Of a stretch of DNA of 64,000 nt, positions 37,203 through 47,994 are shown piece by piece (positions within the stretch are counted from its first letter, which is position 1; every line of letters begins with the position of its first letter). Origin of the DNA: Xylaria sp. FL1777 (Eukaryota; Ascomycota; Sordariomycetes; Xylariales; Xylariaceae). The DNA lies in contig MU400512.1 of NCBI GenBank assembly GCA_022578965.1, forward strand, positions 434,001 to 498,000, given 5' to 3'. The position numbers and the translations under genes were made by a program. Under the pieces are notes generated by a model, which did no database searches, had not been told where the DNA came from, and worked only from the letters and a program-made list of their open reading frames with translations.

Positions 37203-38749
37203 TCAGTGCGCCGCGAGAATCTTGCGGTCCAGCTTGAGTCTTGCCGCTACCAGGACCAAACCACCTGCTACAAGTGTTACTCCTGTCCAGATTGCCAAGC
37301 CCAGATATCCACCACGCAACAGGATCTGTCCGCTTATAGGTGTCCCAACTAAAGCACTGTTGCCGTCGGTTAGCTAAACTGAGCCGTCGATATGGATGGA
37401 GCGAGAGACAAGACTCACGTTACAGAGACACAACCTAGTACTAGGCCTAGGGCTGTCCCCTGTTGCTCAGGCTTCGATAGTTTGCCAGCGCAAGCCGTTT
37501 GCAGACTAATGACAGCCTGTTCATTCGTTAGCCAAGCTATCTCAAAGTTCACTGATGCTCGTTGGCGTAGTGTGGACGTACCCCTGACGTGAAACCATAG
37601 ACAATAGACCATATAACCATTCCTGCCAGGTTATAGGCTGCTGTCCAAGTAAATGCGATTATTCCTGAAGTTAGCACCGACAGGGTGCATATGTTGAAAT
37701 GCCCGTATCGATCAGCGAGGTAACCCGGAATGGTTCTTCCGAAGAACGACGCAGCGTTGATAGCTGAGATGAGATAGAAGGCCGTCGCGGCCGACGTCCC
37801 CTTAGAGACAGCGTATGTGGAGATGTAGAAGAACGGCGTAAAGAGTCCGAGGTACGTCAGTGCTAATCCTAGACAGAGCAGGACGAAGGCGGTATTTCTG
37901 AACATGACCATTATCGGATGGCTGGTTTTCGGCTTCTCTTCAGGCGATGGTGCGTCATTTTTTCCGCCTGTAACGTTTTCCTCGGATGCCTCAGACTCTG
38001 AAAGAGTTGACTTATCTGATTTCTTCTCGGCATCCACTACAGTCACGCAGGCCAAGGCGAGCAAGGGTAACATAGTGAAGCCGACGGCTCGCTGCACCCA
38101 GCCGAAACTCACACCACGAGCATAGAGAAGCTGCTGAAGCATAATTGGCCAGATAATACCTCCGATAGAAGAGCCACCGACGGCAATTCCCAAGGCAAGC
38201 CCACGGCGATGCGGCACACGACGTGAAACAACCGCCACGCAAGGTGTAAGGATAAAAGATGTGCTTGCCCCGAAAAGCACGGCATGGGAGAGGAAAAGCT
38301 GATAATACTGGCTGCAGAGAGACGAAAGGAATATAGCCAGTAACTGGCCGATGCTGCCAGCTATTAACAATTTCTATTCTGAGATTAATCCTAATGGTTC
38401 GTTCATTGCGGTTGTCTTATAGTTATATTGCTCACCGTCGGGCCTAGTTTATCAACTAGGATGCCGGCTATAGGCGATCCAATATAGAGCAAGAAAATGC
38501 CAACCGAGCCTATCCAAGAGATGTCCGATTCCGTGTAAGCTTTCAAGAGAGTAGTACCGTAGTATTCTTGATACACTCCGAAAGCATTGAAGAAGCCGAC
38601 AGTGCAGTACGCCCCTAGGGATGCACCAGCAACTGCGAGCCACGAACGGAAGCTGAAGACAATCCATCAGTCTATACTATCGAATTTACTGTACTCCGTG
38701 AAGAGGCTTACCTGTTGTAGTTGGGGGGTGGCTCTAAAGGGGGCGCCAT
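37203..38749 (-). CDS. MFS transporter, monocarboxylate-transporter-like
   Basis: Five exons: 38712-38749, 38436-38652, 37582-38373, 37419-37516 and 37203-37356; introns 59, 62, 65 and 62 nt; 432 aa. The short first exon gives MAPPLEPPPNYN, then SFRSWLAVAGASLGAYCTVGFFNAFGVYQEYY, the first span and GVYQ.YY signature of the fungal MCT-like family (also called MCH). Later marks are SWIGSVGIFLL, RRVPHRRGLALGIAVGGSSIGGIIWP and, after a charged central loop (about residues 204-240, KKSDKSTLSESEASEE), FFGRTIPGYLADRYGHFN. Twelve spans and length fit. Yeast relatives do not carry classic monocarboxylates; substrates are mostly unknown and include vitamins and fungal metabolites. It is divergent from the Zn2Cys6 regulator, sharing a 404-bp promoter, so regulation by that factor is likely. 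Confidence 0.9.
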
Positions 38750-38904
38750 TGCGATCGTGTGCTGGGTGGTGCTTCGAACCTCTTCTTTGGCGACTTTCGC
38801 TGCACCGACAAAAAAAAACCCCCCCCTGAAACAACCTTCTTCAATTTTTCCTTTGGATATAGAGCAAAGACTTCGAAAATCCAAAAAGTCCCTGAAGTGG
38901 TTTA

Positions 38905-38913
38905 TTATATATA
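38905..38913 (-). promoter_or_regulatory. TATA box of the MCT-like transporter
   Basis: TATATATAA on the minus strand, about 155 bp upstream of the transporter ATG. Confidence 0.4.
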
Positions 38914-38963
38914 GCATCTAGTCTATTGCTGAAGTAGACAGCCAATAATCCATGGATATTCCG

Positions 38964-38974
38964 CGGATAATCCG
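38964..38974 (+). promoter_or_regulatory. Candidate Zn2Cys6 site CGGATAATCCG
   Basis: An inverted CGG triplet pair spaced by five bases, the architecture bound by dimeric Zn2Cys6 factors. It sits between the transporter and the regulator and is flanked by a GGATATTCCG variant just upstream (38953-38963). A related element lies 67 bp away. Confidence 0.45.
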
Positions 38975-39030
38975 CCGGCTCCATAAGTCTCATTGGCTTG
39001 GAATAAGTGGCTAGTGGAGAAACGTTTCCT

Positions 39031-39040
39031 CGGATCATCC
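39031..39040 (+). promoter_or_regulatory. Second candidate Zn2Cys6 site CGGATCATCC
   Basis: Shares CGGAT-N-ATCC with the element at 38964 but has A in place of the final G of the inverted CCG; an ACGG follows. Likely a weaker half of a paired operator. Confidence 0.35.
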
Positions 39041-39153
39041 ACGGAGCATCCTTCGAAGTCAACTCTACAATACCCTGTTCATCATCGGTGCTGCTAGCGG
39101 TAGGACTGTTGACGCATTATTAATAGTACGACGATGCACGAGTTAGGGCCGGA

Positions 39154-41795
39154 ATGAAACGCAAAGAGCCCATAGCCGCAGATGCACAGCAGGGTGGCCG
39201 ACGGCAGCCCCAGACCTCTTGTCTCAACTGCCGGGTTAAAAAGATCAAATGCGATCGAGGAGCACCATGTGCTTCGTGTGTTATTCGGGGCATCCCTTGC
39301 ATGGGGCAGCCGGGCTCGAAGCCTGCTGCCGTTCCACAGTACAAGTGAGTGTAGTGTCTTGCGTCATTCCGGAGGCTGTTTTAGATATATGCGTTAACAA
39401 TCCTGAAGCGGCGTTGACTCCGGCACTGATCCATCAATACTCTCAAGACTGGCTAGTTTAGAGAGGGCTGTCTTTGGAGACACCCGGCATATGCCCGACA
39501 TAGCCAATGGTAACGAGTCTAGTCCCGCCACGAAGAGTCTGCTAAAGTCCAGCCCTGCTGCTTCAACGGAGTTCACGGCTGTCAATACACCTTCACCATC
39601 GTCACACCAGGATACTGAGCGCCAGCTGGCCGCAAGGTTCCTTGACTTGACACACACAAGAGATAATCACAGCGTAAGTAAATGCTCTGTACCCCTATTG
39701 ATACATGCATTTTACTGCCAAAGGGAGAAGCGCGAGGGCTAATCGTGGGCAGACAACTCATGAAGAATACCACCCACAGTTCTATGTTGCTCCCGCTTCG
39801 TCTCACAAGGTCAGTACACTGGAGGCGTTAGTGTCCTATTTTGCTGTTTATTCGGAGCATGAGTCGTCTAATGAGGGGTTTCTATCTCTGCTGCTCCCAT
39901 ACGTTCCAGATACCCTTGATATTAGCCGCTACGAAGAACGACTACTAATTCATATTTCTAACTATAAGCGGCTTGTGGGCAGACATGCTACCTTGGCGGA
40001 AACCCCAAGCAAATCGGTATTTCTCATGACACGAGAGGAGGCATTACTACTTCTTCGAGATTTCTGCGAGAACCCTTATCACCTCCTTCCGATTATATAT
40101 GAGCCTTCTGCTCGCTCTTTGATAGACACTTTTTACACACAGGTCGAGCAAGACCATGAGGGTGATCCGACGGCCGCTGCCTTGATATTAAGCATCGCCT
40201 CTACAAGTGCCTCGTTCTTCTCCTCTTCTAGTACACATAAGATTTTCGCTTCCACAGAGGACGCAGATCAAGCCTCCGCAGCCTGGCGGCAAAGTGCTTT
40301 AGCCATACTTGATGACTCTCAGTTCTCTACTCAGGGAAGCCTCGAAAGATGCCAGGCAAGAGCCATCATAGCCTATATCGTTTCTAACGTCGAAGGTTGC
40401 TCGGTTCGTTACAGATATCTACATAGCAGCTCTATGGCTATCGCGCGTGATATGTCTTTACACCTAATTGACAGTCCAGCAATGACAGATAAGTCGGACG
40501 ATCTCCCAACGAGAGAGATTAAAAGAAGACTCTGGTGGCATCTAGCATCGACTGATTGGCTCCTCAGTCTTGTTGGAGGACCACTTGATGGTACTTGTGA
40601 GTAGAGTCATGACATTTCCCACGTACTTTACAAGCAGCGTTTCTCCTTGTTATTGTTTGTCTTGACCTGAGGACTTGGTAAGAAAATAAGGAGCTGACCT
40701 TATCCGTCAAAGACACTGTACAACCACGCCACTTTGTAGTGAAGCGCCCAAGGAACCTAAATGACAGCGACCTCAGCCAGAACGAGACGCTGACGTATCC
40801 ATCGCATGTTCTAACCCAGGTGTCGTGCTTCCTTCAGCGAATCCGTCTCAGTGAAATATGCAGAGAAATGGCCGACTCTCGCGCCCCTGGACTTTTAGGC
40901 GTAGACATCACAGACTTTAACGTAGTCTCTTCTTTAGATACTCTTTTCGAAAAGGCGTTGGCTGACATGCCGCCATCCCTTCGAAGGGATGCTCCAATTC
41001 CTCAAGGTGCGCCGCTTCACCTCGCCCAGCAACGGGATTTAACCCTCCTGTGCTTCAACTTCAGGAGAGCTAGATTGCATAGGCCTTTCCTGCTTCATGA
41101 TACCGACAACCCACTCCACGAAGCGTCTCGTCGCCAATGTCTCGCTTCGGCCCGCACCGTTCTCTCTATCTCAATAAATATGCTTGAGGGACCGTCCGCT
41201 ATCTGCCCCGATAAAGACTTTGGACATCCCCTAGCATACCGAGCTGGCCTTGTTATCAGCGCCATGTTCACGGCATGTGCCATCCTCGCTCTGAACGCCG
41301 GCTTAATGTGGAGCCGCGCGAAAGGCGATGCTCGCACTCATGACGCCTCGGAAATGCATGGCGAAATAAATGAAGCATGCCGTGCTCTTGCAAGAGCTGG
41401 CGAGAAATCCGCTTTTGCTGCGAACCTAGTTCGTAACCTGGTACAGAGCCCCTTGATACCCCGCCACATCAACCTCTCGAGAGCGTTCCTGATTTTATCT
41501 ATACTGTGAGCTAACGCGTCCAAAGGTAGGAGTGCTAAAACAGTACAGCGTGAAGGATATAGATTACCTGGTCGCCCCTCCGACAAATCCAAGCTTGAGT
41601 TCCAGGTGCTGCGTAGGAGGCAATGACGGTGGATTGTATCCAAATGCTGCGAGAGACCGACCGCAATTGATGAGCGATCAGGTGAATACAGCAGACGACT
41701 TCAGCATGTGGAACGAGTTCTTCACTACAATCCCCGAGATAGAGGAACACGAACAATTATTCGCGGGCCTCGACTATTACTGTGGACCGACATAG
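39154..41795 (+). CDS. Zn2Cys6 fungal transcription factor
   Basis: Five exons: 39154-39344, 39409-39673, 39753-40596, 40713-41440 and 41526-41795; introns 64, 79, 116 and 85 nt; 765 aa. The binuclear zinc cluster is C23-x2-C26-x6-C33-x5-C39-x2-C42-x6-C49 with the basic loop RVKKIKCDRG. Exon 2 opens with PSILSRLASLERAVFGD, the linker/dimerisation helix; its acceptor (39408, AAG) is chosen because it gives a usual 64-nt intron after a TTAAC branch point, but AAG at about 39452 or TAG at about 39461 would keep frame too. The middle homology region follows (RRLWWHLASTDWLLSLVGGPLDG joined to TYTVQPRHF across intron 3). It is expected to be nuclear and to control the divergently transcribed transporter, perhaps also itself, through the CGG elements between them. 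Confidence 0.92.
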
Positions 41796-42753
41796 TCTCT
41801 TTCTGCATATGTATCGAGTCATTCCCGGACCCTCCAATTCCAAACGTGCTGCCGACACCTCTTCCTTGCTTAGCTACAGGGGAGCGGACAGGACCCCGCG
41901 TTTTCCAGATCCTATGGTCATATATGCTAAGCTTCAGTATCAGAACAGTATATATCGTTTAAATAAAGAATAAAGAGTAGAGCTATCGATGATTAGAATC
42001 TAGTAGAACAACCTAGGTAGAGAAAGAGAGAGAGAGACTCACCGAATATTTCGCTGTCTTCCTGATTCTGGGGAGTAGCCCCATTGATGTAGTATAACGT
42101 AGTACTCAGCACAAAGCTGAGCGTGCAAATAACTGAGCAGTTTTTGGCGTCATAGGGAAAGAGTAGAAGGTAGTCATGGCGCATAGAAGAGCAATCGCCT
42201 TGAAGACCGGCGACTTGCTAAGGAAGGCGAAGGGTAGACTCGCCGCTGGGCACATGACGTGACGTATGAAAGACATGGTGTTGGGAAAGGTCGTGATAGT
42301 CGTTGCTTCGTCGCTTAGCTCATCAGAGCTGATAACGGGGCGTATAGTACTGGGCATATTGGGCGTGTGTGGATGATCGGAACAAGTGTTTTCACCGCTC
42401 CGCAAACCACATTACATTATATGCCGGGGAGCTAAAAAAAAAAGTATACCGTATATACTTTGTGAAGGCATACCGAAAGATAGTAAATAATAGTACTCTC
42501 AATCGTACATAGAATCTGCAAGCCCTGGACGGGCCTAAAATGCTATGAATATGTACGTGGGTCCTGCATGATCGTGGTACATGAAGCAGGTAAGATTGAT
42601 ACATGCGGCTTTTCACGGTATAAGTAAGGAGGACATTTTCTCCAGCTCAATAACTATAGCAACTCAAGTAACCGAAGTAGGGTTGCCCATGGTCGTCATA
42701 GAGAGCTGCTAAGAGGAACACCATGGCAGTTGACCCCGGAAGGATATTCCTAT
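41796..42753. other. Intergenic region between regulator and hydrolase
   Basis: 0.96 kb between convergent genes, with a (GA)n tract at about 42020-42038. A minus-strand frame at 42106-42405 has no motif. Confidence 0.5.
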
Positions 42754-43661
42754 CTAAAGCCAAGTATCGAACCATCTGACTGCCTGAAAGAATGCTTGCT
42801 CCTTTCCAAACTTCTGTCGAGGGTCAGAGACGTTGGCGCGCACGCCAAAGCCATGAGAAACGCTGCCGTATAAGGATAACGTGTATGGCTGAGTGGTGTT
42901 TAGGAGGAGCGCCTCGATCTCGGAACGTCGGGCTGGTGGCATCATAGTATCGCCGTCTGAAGTACAGTTAGACTAGATGAGAATTCCCCGTTGGTAGAGG
43001 CAGAGGTAAGTTCAACCTACCAGCAGCGGCTACACCCACAGCACCTGTGATTGCGCTGATCTCGGAATTTGCAAGGTTGCTAGGATGTGCAGCGAACCCA
43101 ACATTAATTCCCGTGTCTTCAGACAGCCACCTAAAAGCATAACGACCCCCGAAGCAGTATCCCGTGGTAGCAATCTTGGTAATGTTCTTAACATTTTGCA
43201 GATAATCGACGCCTGTTGCTATTAAGGCATCGGTCTCCTCCGGAGTGGCTGTCGCAAGGAAGCTTTTCAGTTGGGCAGGCGACATCTCGTTAAGATCGAG
43301 CGTTGAAGGAGTGCCGTTGAAAAGATCAGGGGCGACGACGAAGTAACCTGCGCGGCCGAAGCTATCGGCAAGTAGCCTGTTTTCAAGCAGTTGGATACCA
43401 TATATATCGGTCAAGTAGAGTACGGCTCTGTCAGATGGCTGCCCCGTAACATATAGGGTGACTGGGTATAGGATCAGTACTCTTCTCTCATCGTTTCGGT
43501 TTGATTCACGCACCATTATTGTGAACTACTTCTGTTCCCACCGAATCTCCCGTATGAGCAATGATTGAGACATCAGCGACCGGACAGTCTTGTTGACTGG
43601 TGGCTGAGCAGAGGGAGAACCCGGCACTCCAAAGAGCGGGAAGGAGCTTAAATCCCAACAT
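42754..43661 (-). CDS. Secreted dienelactone hydrolase family protein
   Basis: Three exons, 43514-43661, 43021-43461 and 42754-42956 (introns 52 and 64 nt), 263 aa. Residues 1-24 form a signal peptide (MLGFKLLPALWSAGFSLCSA), so it is probably exported or in the secretory pathway. The alpha/beta-hydrolase core shows TDIYGIQLLENRLLADSFGRAGY, PDLFNGTP, the nucleophile elbow TGYCFGGRYAF with Cys152, an acid in AAADGDTMMP (Asp197 or 199, at the last splice junction) and His231 in SVSHGFGVR. These form the Cys-Asp-His triad of dienelactone hydrolases, which open lactones such as those of catechol breakdown to maleylacetate-type acids; many fungal homologues act on other esters. A TATATATA box lies 75 bp upstream. 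Its neighbours are the regulator (convergent) and an epoxide hydrolase (divergent). Confidence 0.92.
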
Positions 43662-43735
43662 ATTGGCGAGTAGGATTATTCGTGAGATTGCTGTAGGTTT
43701 TTGTTATGCAGTCCGGAACTGCTGGAATGCCAGCA

Positions 43736-43743
43736 TATATATA
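43736..43743 (-). promoter_or_regulatory. TATA box of the dienelactone hydrolase gene
   Basis: TATATATA about 75 bp upstream of the ATG at 43661. Confidence 0.4.
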
Positions 43744-46332
43744 TCACTTTGAATCTACACCTTATCTCCACATGAACCCCAACGCCACGCAGCACGCTAT
43801 ATAATTCATGGAGAAAGTGCAGGGTCTTATATGTCTGCCAAGATATAGGCTGCCTAGATAGGTGGCCAAGTCCATCTCGCCCGCCATCTCCATCTATACT
43901 AATTGTCGCATTAGGAAGTTGGTGAGGTCCTTGCAGGTTCGGAAATCTGGGTGTAGCGGCTAATACTTGGCAACCCCGATAATTGGAGTAAGCAAATTGC
44001 TTGTGGATGGCGTTGGAGAGTATGTTTCCTTTAAATTTACTCAAAACGTGCACTGTCGCTATGAAGAAGAGGAACATATATACATGCCGTATAATTTTGA
44101 TGATCTTGTTGCTTTGCCTACAAGTTTTACCGAGACTAAACCTAGTTAGTTTTATAGATCTTTACTACAACTTATCGATAAAAATTCAGTTGTATTTTCT
44201 TGGTATATTATTAATCGTAGCCTTTTATTCATTCGTAGGGAGTTTAACCCTTTTACCGCGAAGCAGTCACGTTATCGAGTCGTGTGGAATACCTACGTTG
44301 GTAATAACCCTTTAACTCAGAAATAGACATCGTCACTAGTAGTTAAGGGTTGAGAGTCCCCGGCCGCAGTCATATACTCTGTATAACATTAATATTTGCC
44401 GCCGCAGCTTTAATGGACGACGGACTATAACGTAATAATACTTCTCAGGAATCCGAAAATAACTGTGGATATTAAGAAAAGAACTAAATGTATTATCACT
44501 AACCTCAGCTGGTAAAATACACAATTCGCTCGGCCCAAGAAGCCTATGTTAGGTTTTGACCAATGTATTAAGTTACCGTAGAGCTCATATCCAAATAAGT
44601 CTTCCGCGTTCAGCTGAAGAATTGTGCGCTTTGGCGGCGGCATTGAGCCCTGATTTGTCAAGTGATGTTAGTGGCGTTGTTGTATAGGCCGCCATAGGAG
44701 AACCCAGATATGGTGACTCGAAAATAAACTGCTTATGAAAGGCCAGCCTCAACGATTATGTACACGTCGTATGCAAGAATCTCTGCTTCCCAATCGAGTT
44801 TCCCGTATTGTTGCTTGAAAGCGGCCATCAGAGTTGCATAGCTTGCCCTATGCAGTTCAAGGCCGCTCCAAAGGAATTTCTTAGAATTTGAGGGCTCTTA
44901 GCCACGATACTCGAGATATTTCTTGAATTAGTCGCCAACTTGAGTGGGAGATGATTGTAAGCCTGGATAAGTTTCTAGTATGCCTTGCCAAAGTGGCGGA
45001 GGCCTTTTCTATTTCATGTTGTGATACTGGCTTTACGAAACCGAGAAGATGAGGCTGCGGTTACTCTTAACATTAGTAGTGTAACCGTGCACATGGTGAA
45101 GGCGCTATACTCCTGGTGTTGAACGGGTATTGCCATAAACAGATGCTGAAGAGAATGCTTGTTCTATACGGAACAGACGATATACGCCCATAGTGGATTT
45201 GCCCGGCGCTCTTTGTCTTGAATTGAAATTTAGTAGGAAGTCGGAAGACCATAAAGAAATGTGTCTGAAGAATGACTAGGCAATGTAAGCTATGATTTAG
45301 ATTAGTGCTTCGTGCTTTGTCGTTAATTTTTAAAGAATAAACAGGGCCAGAGCTCGCACCGAGGGGTAACTCGGCCCCCCGACATCCTCCGTGCCGCCGG
45401 CCGTCCCCATCTTCTCAGCTCAAGCTCCGATGTAGTAGTTTTTATACTTGTTCCAAACACCTCTGGCAAGTAGGCCAATTTTAATTATTTCATACATCTT
45501 AGCGGTCACCTGTGAACGCCGGAGAGTCTCATGCTAATTACTAATATCGATGTATCAAAGGCAAGTCACGTAGTTCTATAGGACCGTATGATAACGCCGA
45601 GTGAACTTCAAATTTTGTGACAGTGAGGAGAGCTAAATATGTGAAACGCGGCTTGATCTACTTTTTGTACAAGACATGTTGCTCAAACTCCGTTATAAGC
45701 CAGACGTATGATGCATGTAAGTCGTATCGGCCAGTCTAGTGCTTACATGTATGGAATAGCGGCCCCATGATATAGACATCCACAACGTCAGCATCTCACT
45801 TGCTGTTATGTACTATATTACATGCAAACTACTTTATAGACAGATAATCTGTTGCGAAAAAAATAGCTAGACGACTATGAAGCTGAACCCAGGGACAGGC
45901 ATATCAATACCTATTGTGGATCCCATTTTCTAACTAGTAGATAGTAATCGTAGCATGCTTACCAACAGCGCGACCAAAATGGCCCCTCTTATCAGTAGTT
46001 TAATGCAATATTGGTATAGCTCGAACGCTTCGGCCCTCTAGGGACCCGTGAGCCCGAATGTGAACTCCATGAATCACCAACAAGCATCGTGCAAACATTT
46101 ACACGACGTAACTAGGGCAGATGATTATATCAGCTGTTATATAGAGAATTGTCTCGTTGCTGACGAATTACCAAATGACAAATCTACTTCTTATTATCTA
46201 TCATTTCTAAGCACAGTTATTTGTGAATGCTATCCTGCGTAATTCTTACAGCCAAGATGTACTGCCCGAATATAGTAATGCTGCGTATGCATCTACCGAG
46301 TATATCGACATGGGTACAGTCTGACAGATAAA

Positions 46333-46339
46333 TATAAAG
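46333..46339 (+). promoter_or_regulatory. TATA box of the epoxide hydrolase gene
   Basis: TATAAAG about 100 bp upstream of the ATG at 46437, a consensus-like TATA element at a usual distance. Confidence 0.5.
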
Positions 46340-46436
46340 GCTGCCTAATGGAGGAGTTGAATTGAACAAACTTGTCATCCTGGTTATAGCTGTGCGATTA
46401 CGCCAACCGAGCCGAGTATCAGAACCCCTCACCGCC

Positions 46437-47516
46437 ATGGCTCATACCGTCAATATTACCAGTCACGATGTCGTGTACGCTGGTGGCGACAAGAAAATCC
46501 ATTATTTAGCCGCTGGCCCAATCAACGGCCCCTTGATCATCTTCGTTCATGGCTGGCCGGGCACAGCAATCACTTGGAAGAGTCAAATCGACGCCTTCGC
46601 TGGCCTTGGCTTTCGCACGATCGCTCCTGACATGCCCGGGTACGGCAAGTCGACAGCTCGTCGTATCGTGGATGACTACTGCCAAGAAGCGCTTGTGGAG
46701 GGCATGTTGGCTCTCCTTGGAGATACCGGCCGTGATGCTGCCATCTGGGTCGGTCACGACTGGGGTGCGGGCGTGACGTCGTCGGTCGCGACTCAGCATC
46801 CGGAGGTTGTCAAGGCCCTTACTAATTTCTGTGTCCCTTTCCGCACCGTTGAATTGGGCTGGGAAGGGTACCTCCCGAAAGTAAACCGGGAGATCTATCC
46901 GGCCGACAAATACGAGGTGGGACAGTGGGATTACATAAAACACTACGAAGAGAACTTCGAGAAAGCGGTCGAGTGGTTCGAGAAAGACATTGCCGGATTC
47001 TGCAAGGCCGGCTTGCAAAGGTCTACCGCACCACCTAGCCGTTTCTCCAGTATGACGGCAACGGTGCGTAAGGACGGAGGCTGGTTTGGACTGGAGAGGC
47101 CCCCACCAGTCGAGGCAACGGGACCGCCAGTGCTTCCGCCGGACGTTTACGAGTCGTTCGTCGCAGACATGCAGAAGACGGGCTTCTGGACAGGGTCGGC
47201 GTACTATTTGCACCACGACCGGAATGCCGAGTACAACGGGAAGGCTGCGAGTGGCGGCAAGCTTACGCAGCCTGTGCTGTTTATTCACGCCACCCGGGAT
47301 CTTGTTTGCGATACCAAGACATCGCGCCTTGCTGAGCCGATGAGGCAGGTTTGTAGCAACTTGACTGAAGTTACCATAGAGGCAGGCCATTTCGTTCATT
47401 ATGAAGAACCAGGACAGGTGAACGCTGCCTTGACCAGGTTCCTCGTTGAGGAACTGCCCAGCGAGTGGCCAGGCTACTGGGACAAGGGGTACACCAAGAA
47501 AAAGACACTCGTCTAG
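46437..47516 (+). CDS. Epoxide hydrolase-like alpha/beta hydrolase
   Basis: Single exon, 359 aa. I start at the ATG at 46437 (strong CCGCCATGG context), as the frame upstream has only TTG. Oxyanion-hole motif HGWPG is at 38-42, the nucleophile elbow GHDWGAG has Asp108, the acid is probably Asp288 in HATRDLVC and the base His318 in EAGHFVHYEEP. An aspartate nucleophile in HDWG separates epoxide hydrolases and haloalkane dehalogenases from serine esterases; the P..Y.KS loop (PDMPGYGKS) also fits epoxide hydrolase. It would convert an epoxide to a diol with water, in the cytosol, as no signal peptide is seen. The cap domain (about 160-270) is longer than usual and includes a basic, Ser/Thr-rich stretch (QRSTAPPSRFSSMTATVRK). 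The absence of introns is unusual among its neighbours. Confidence 0.88.
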   Translation: MAHTVNITSHDVVYAGGDKKIHYLAAGPINGPLIIFVHGWPGTAITWKSQIDAFAGLGFRTIAPDMPGYGKSTARRIVDDYCQEALVEGMLALLGDTGRDAAIWVGHDWGAGVTSSVATQHPEVVKALTNFCVPFRTVELGWEGYLPKVNREIYPADKYEVGQWDYIKHYEENFEKAVEWFEKDIAGFCKAGLQRSTAPPSRFSSMTATVRKDGGWFGLERPPPVEATGPPVLPPDVYESFVADMQKTGFWTGSAYYLHHDRNAEYNGKAASGGKLTQPVLFIHATRDLVCDTKTSRLAEPMRQVCSNLTEVTIEAGHFVHYEEPGQVNAALTRFLVEELPSEWPGYWDKGYTKKKTLV

Positions 47517-47994
47517 CTATGAGAGTGATGTATACGCCCTAGTTCAACTCTGAAATGATAGAACTCCCGCAATGACGATACTCATCTCTCTTCCATCGTG
47601 GTCAACATAGAAGTAGTTTTGCGTGTTAATTGCGTCACAGCGTTTGTCATTATGTCATTCGGTTCGCATATATGTGAACTATTAAATGAATAAGATCTCG
47701 GTAGAGAATATGCGGTGGTAAGTTCATTGACGGCTGCGGGGCATACAACTATATCATCTATGGGCTAATTATCAGCCTTAGCAGCCTCCATAGTAAGATG
47801 TTATTAATATTGTGTTGGTCCTCAGAAATTTCTCCTTGTCACTGTGAATCCTAAGTATATCTGCGAATCAAGCCAATCGTCCGTCTTGGTGGAGATACTT
47901 GAATTGGAGAAGTTAACTACCGCTTCAACTTGAGCATCAACTATGTCGCTCATAAGCAATTTCATAGCGGTGGCTCAATTGCTTGACACTTCGC
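47517..47994. other. Intergenic region between convergent genes
   Basis: 478 bp, AT-rich 3' to 3' spacer between the epoxide hydrolase and the second PTH11-like gene; nothing else seen. Confidence 0.55.

Larger units (their letters stand above)
38750..39153. promoter_or_regulatory. Shared divergent promoter (transporter / Zn2Cys6 regulator)
   Basis: 404 bp between the start codons of the two divergent genes. It holds a poly(A)-poly(C) run near 38811-38827 close to the transporter, a TATA box for the transporter, and two related palindromic elements at 38964 and 39031. Confidence 0.6.
43662..46436. other. Intergenic region upstream of two divergent hydrolases
   Basis: 2.8 kb. A 38-codon ATG frame at about 44700 on the minus strand overlaps another frame to 44425; neither has a motif. 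The rest is AT-rich and shows nothing coding. Confidence 0.45.

Noticed and set aside
46506..47399. 297-codon minus-strand frame
   Set aside because: It is the antisense shadow of the epoxide hydrolase, whose sense frame has all catalytic motifs.
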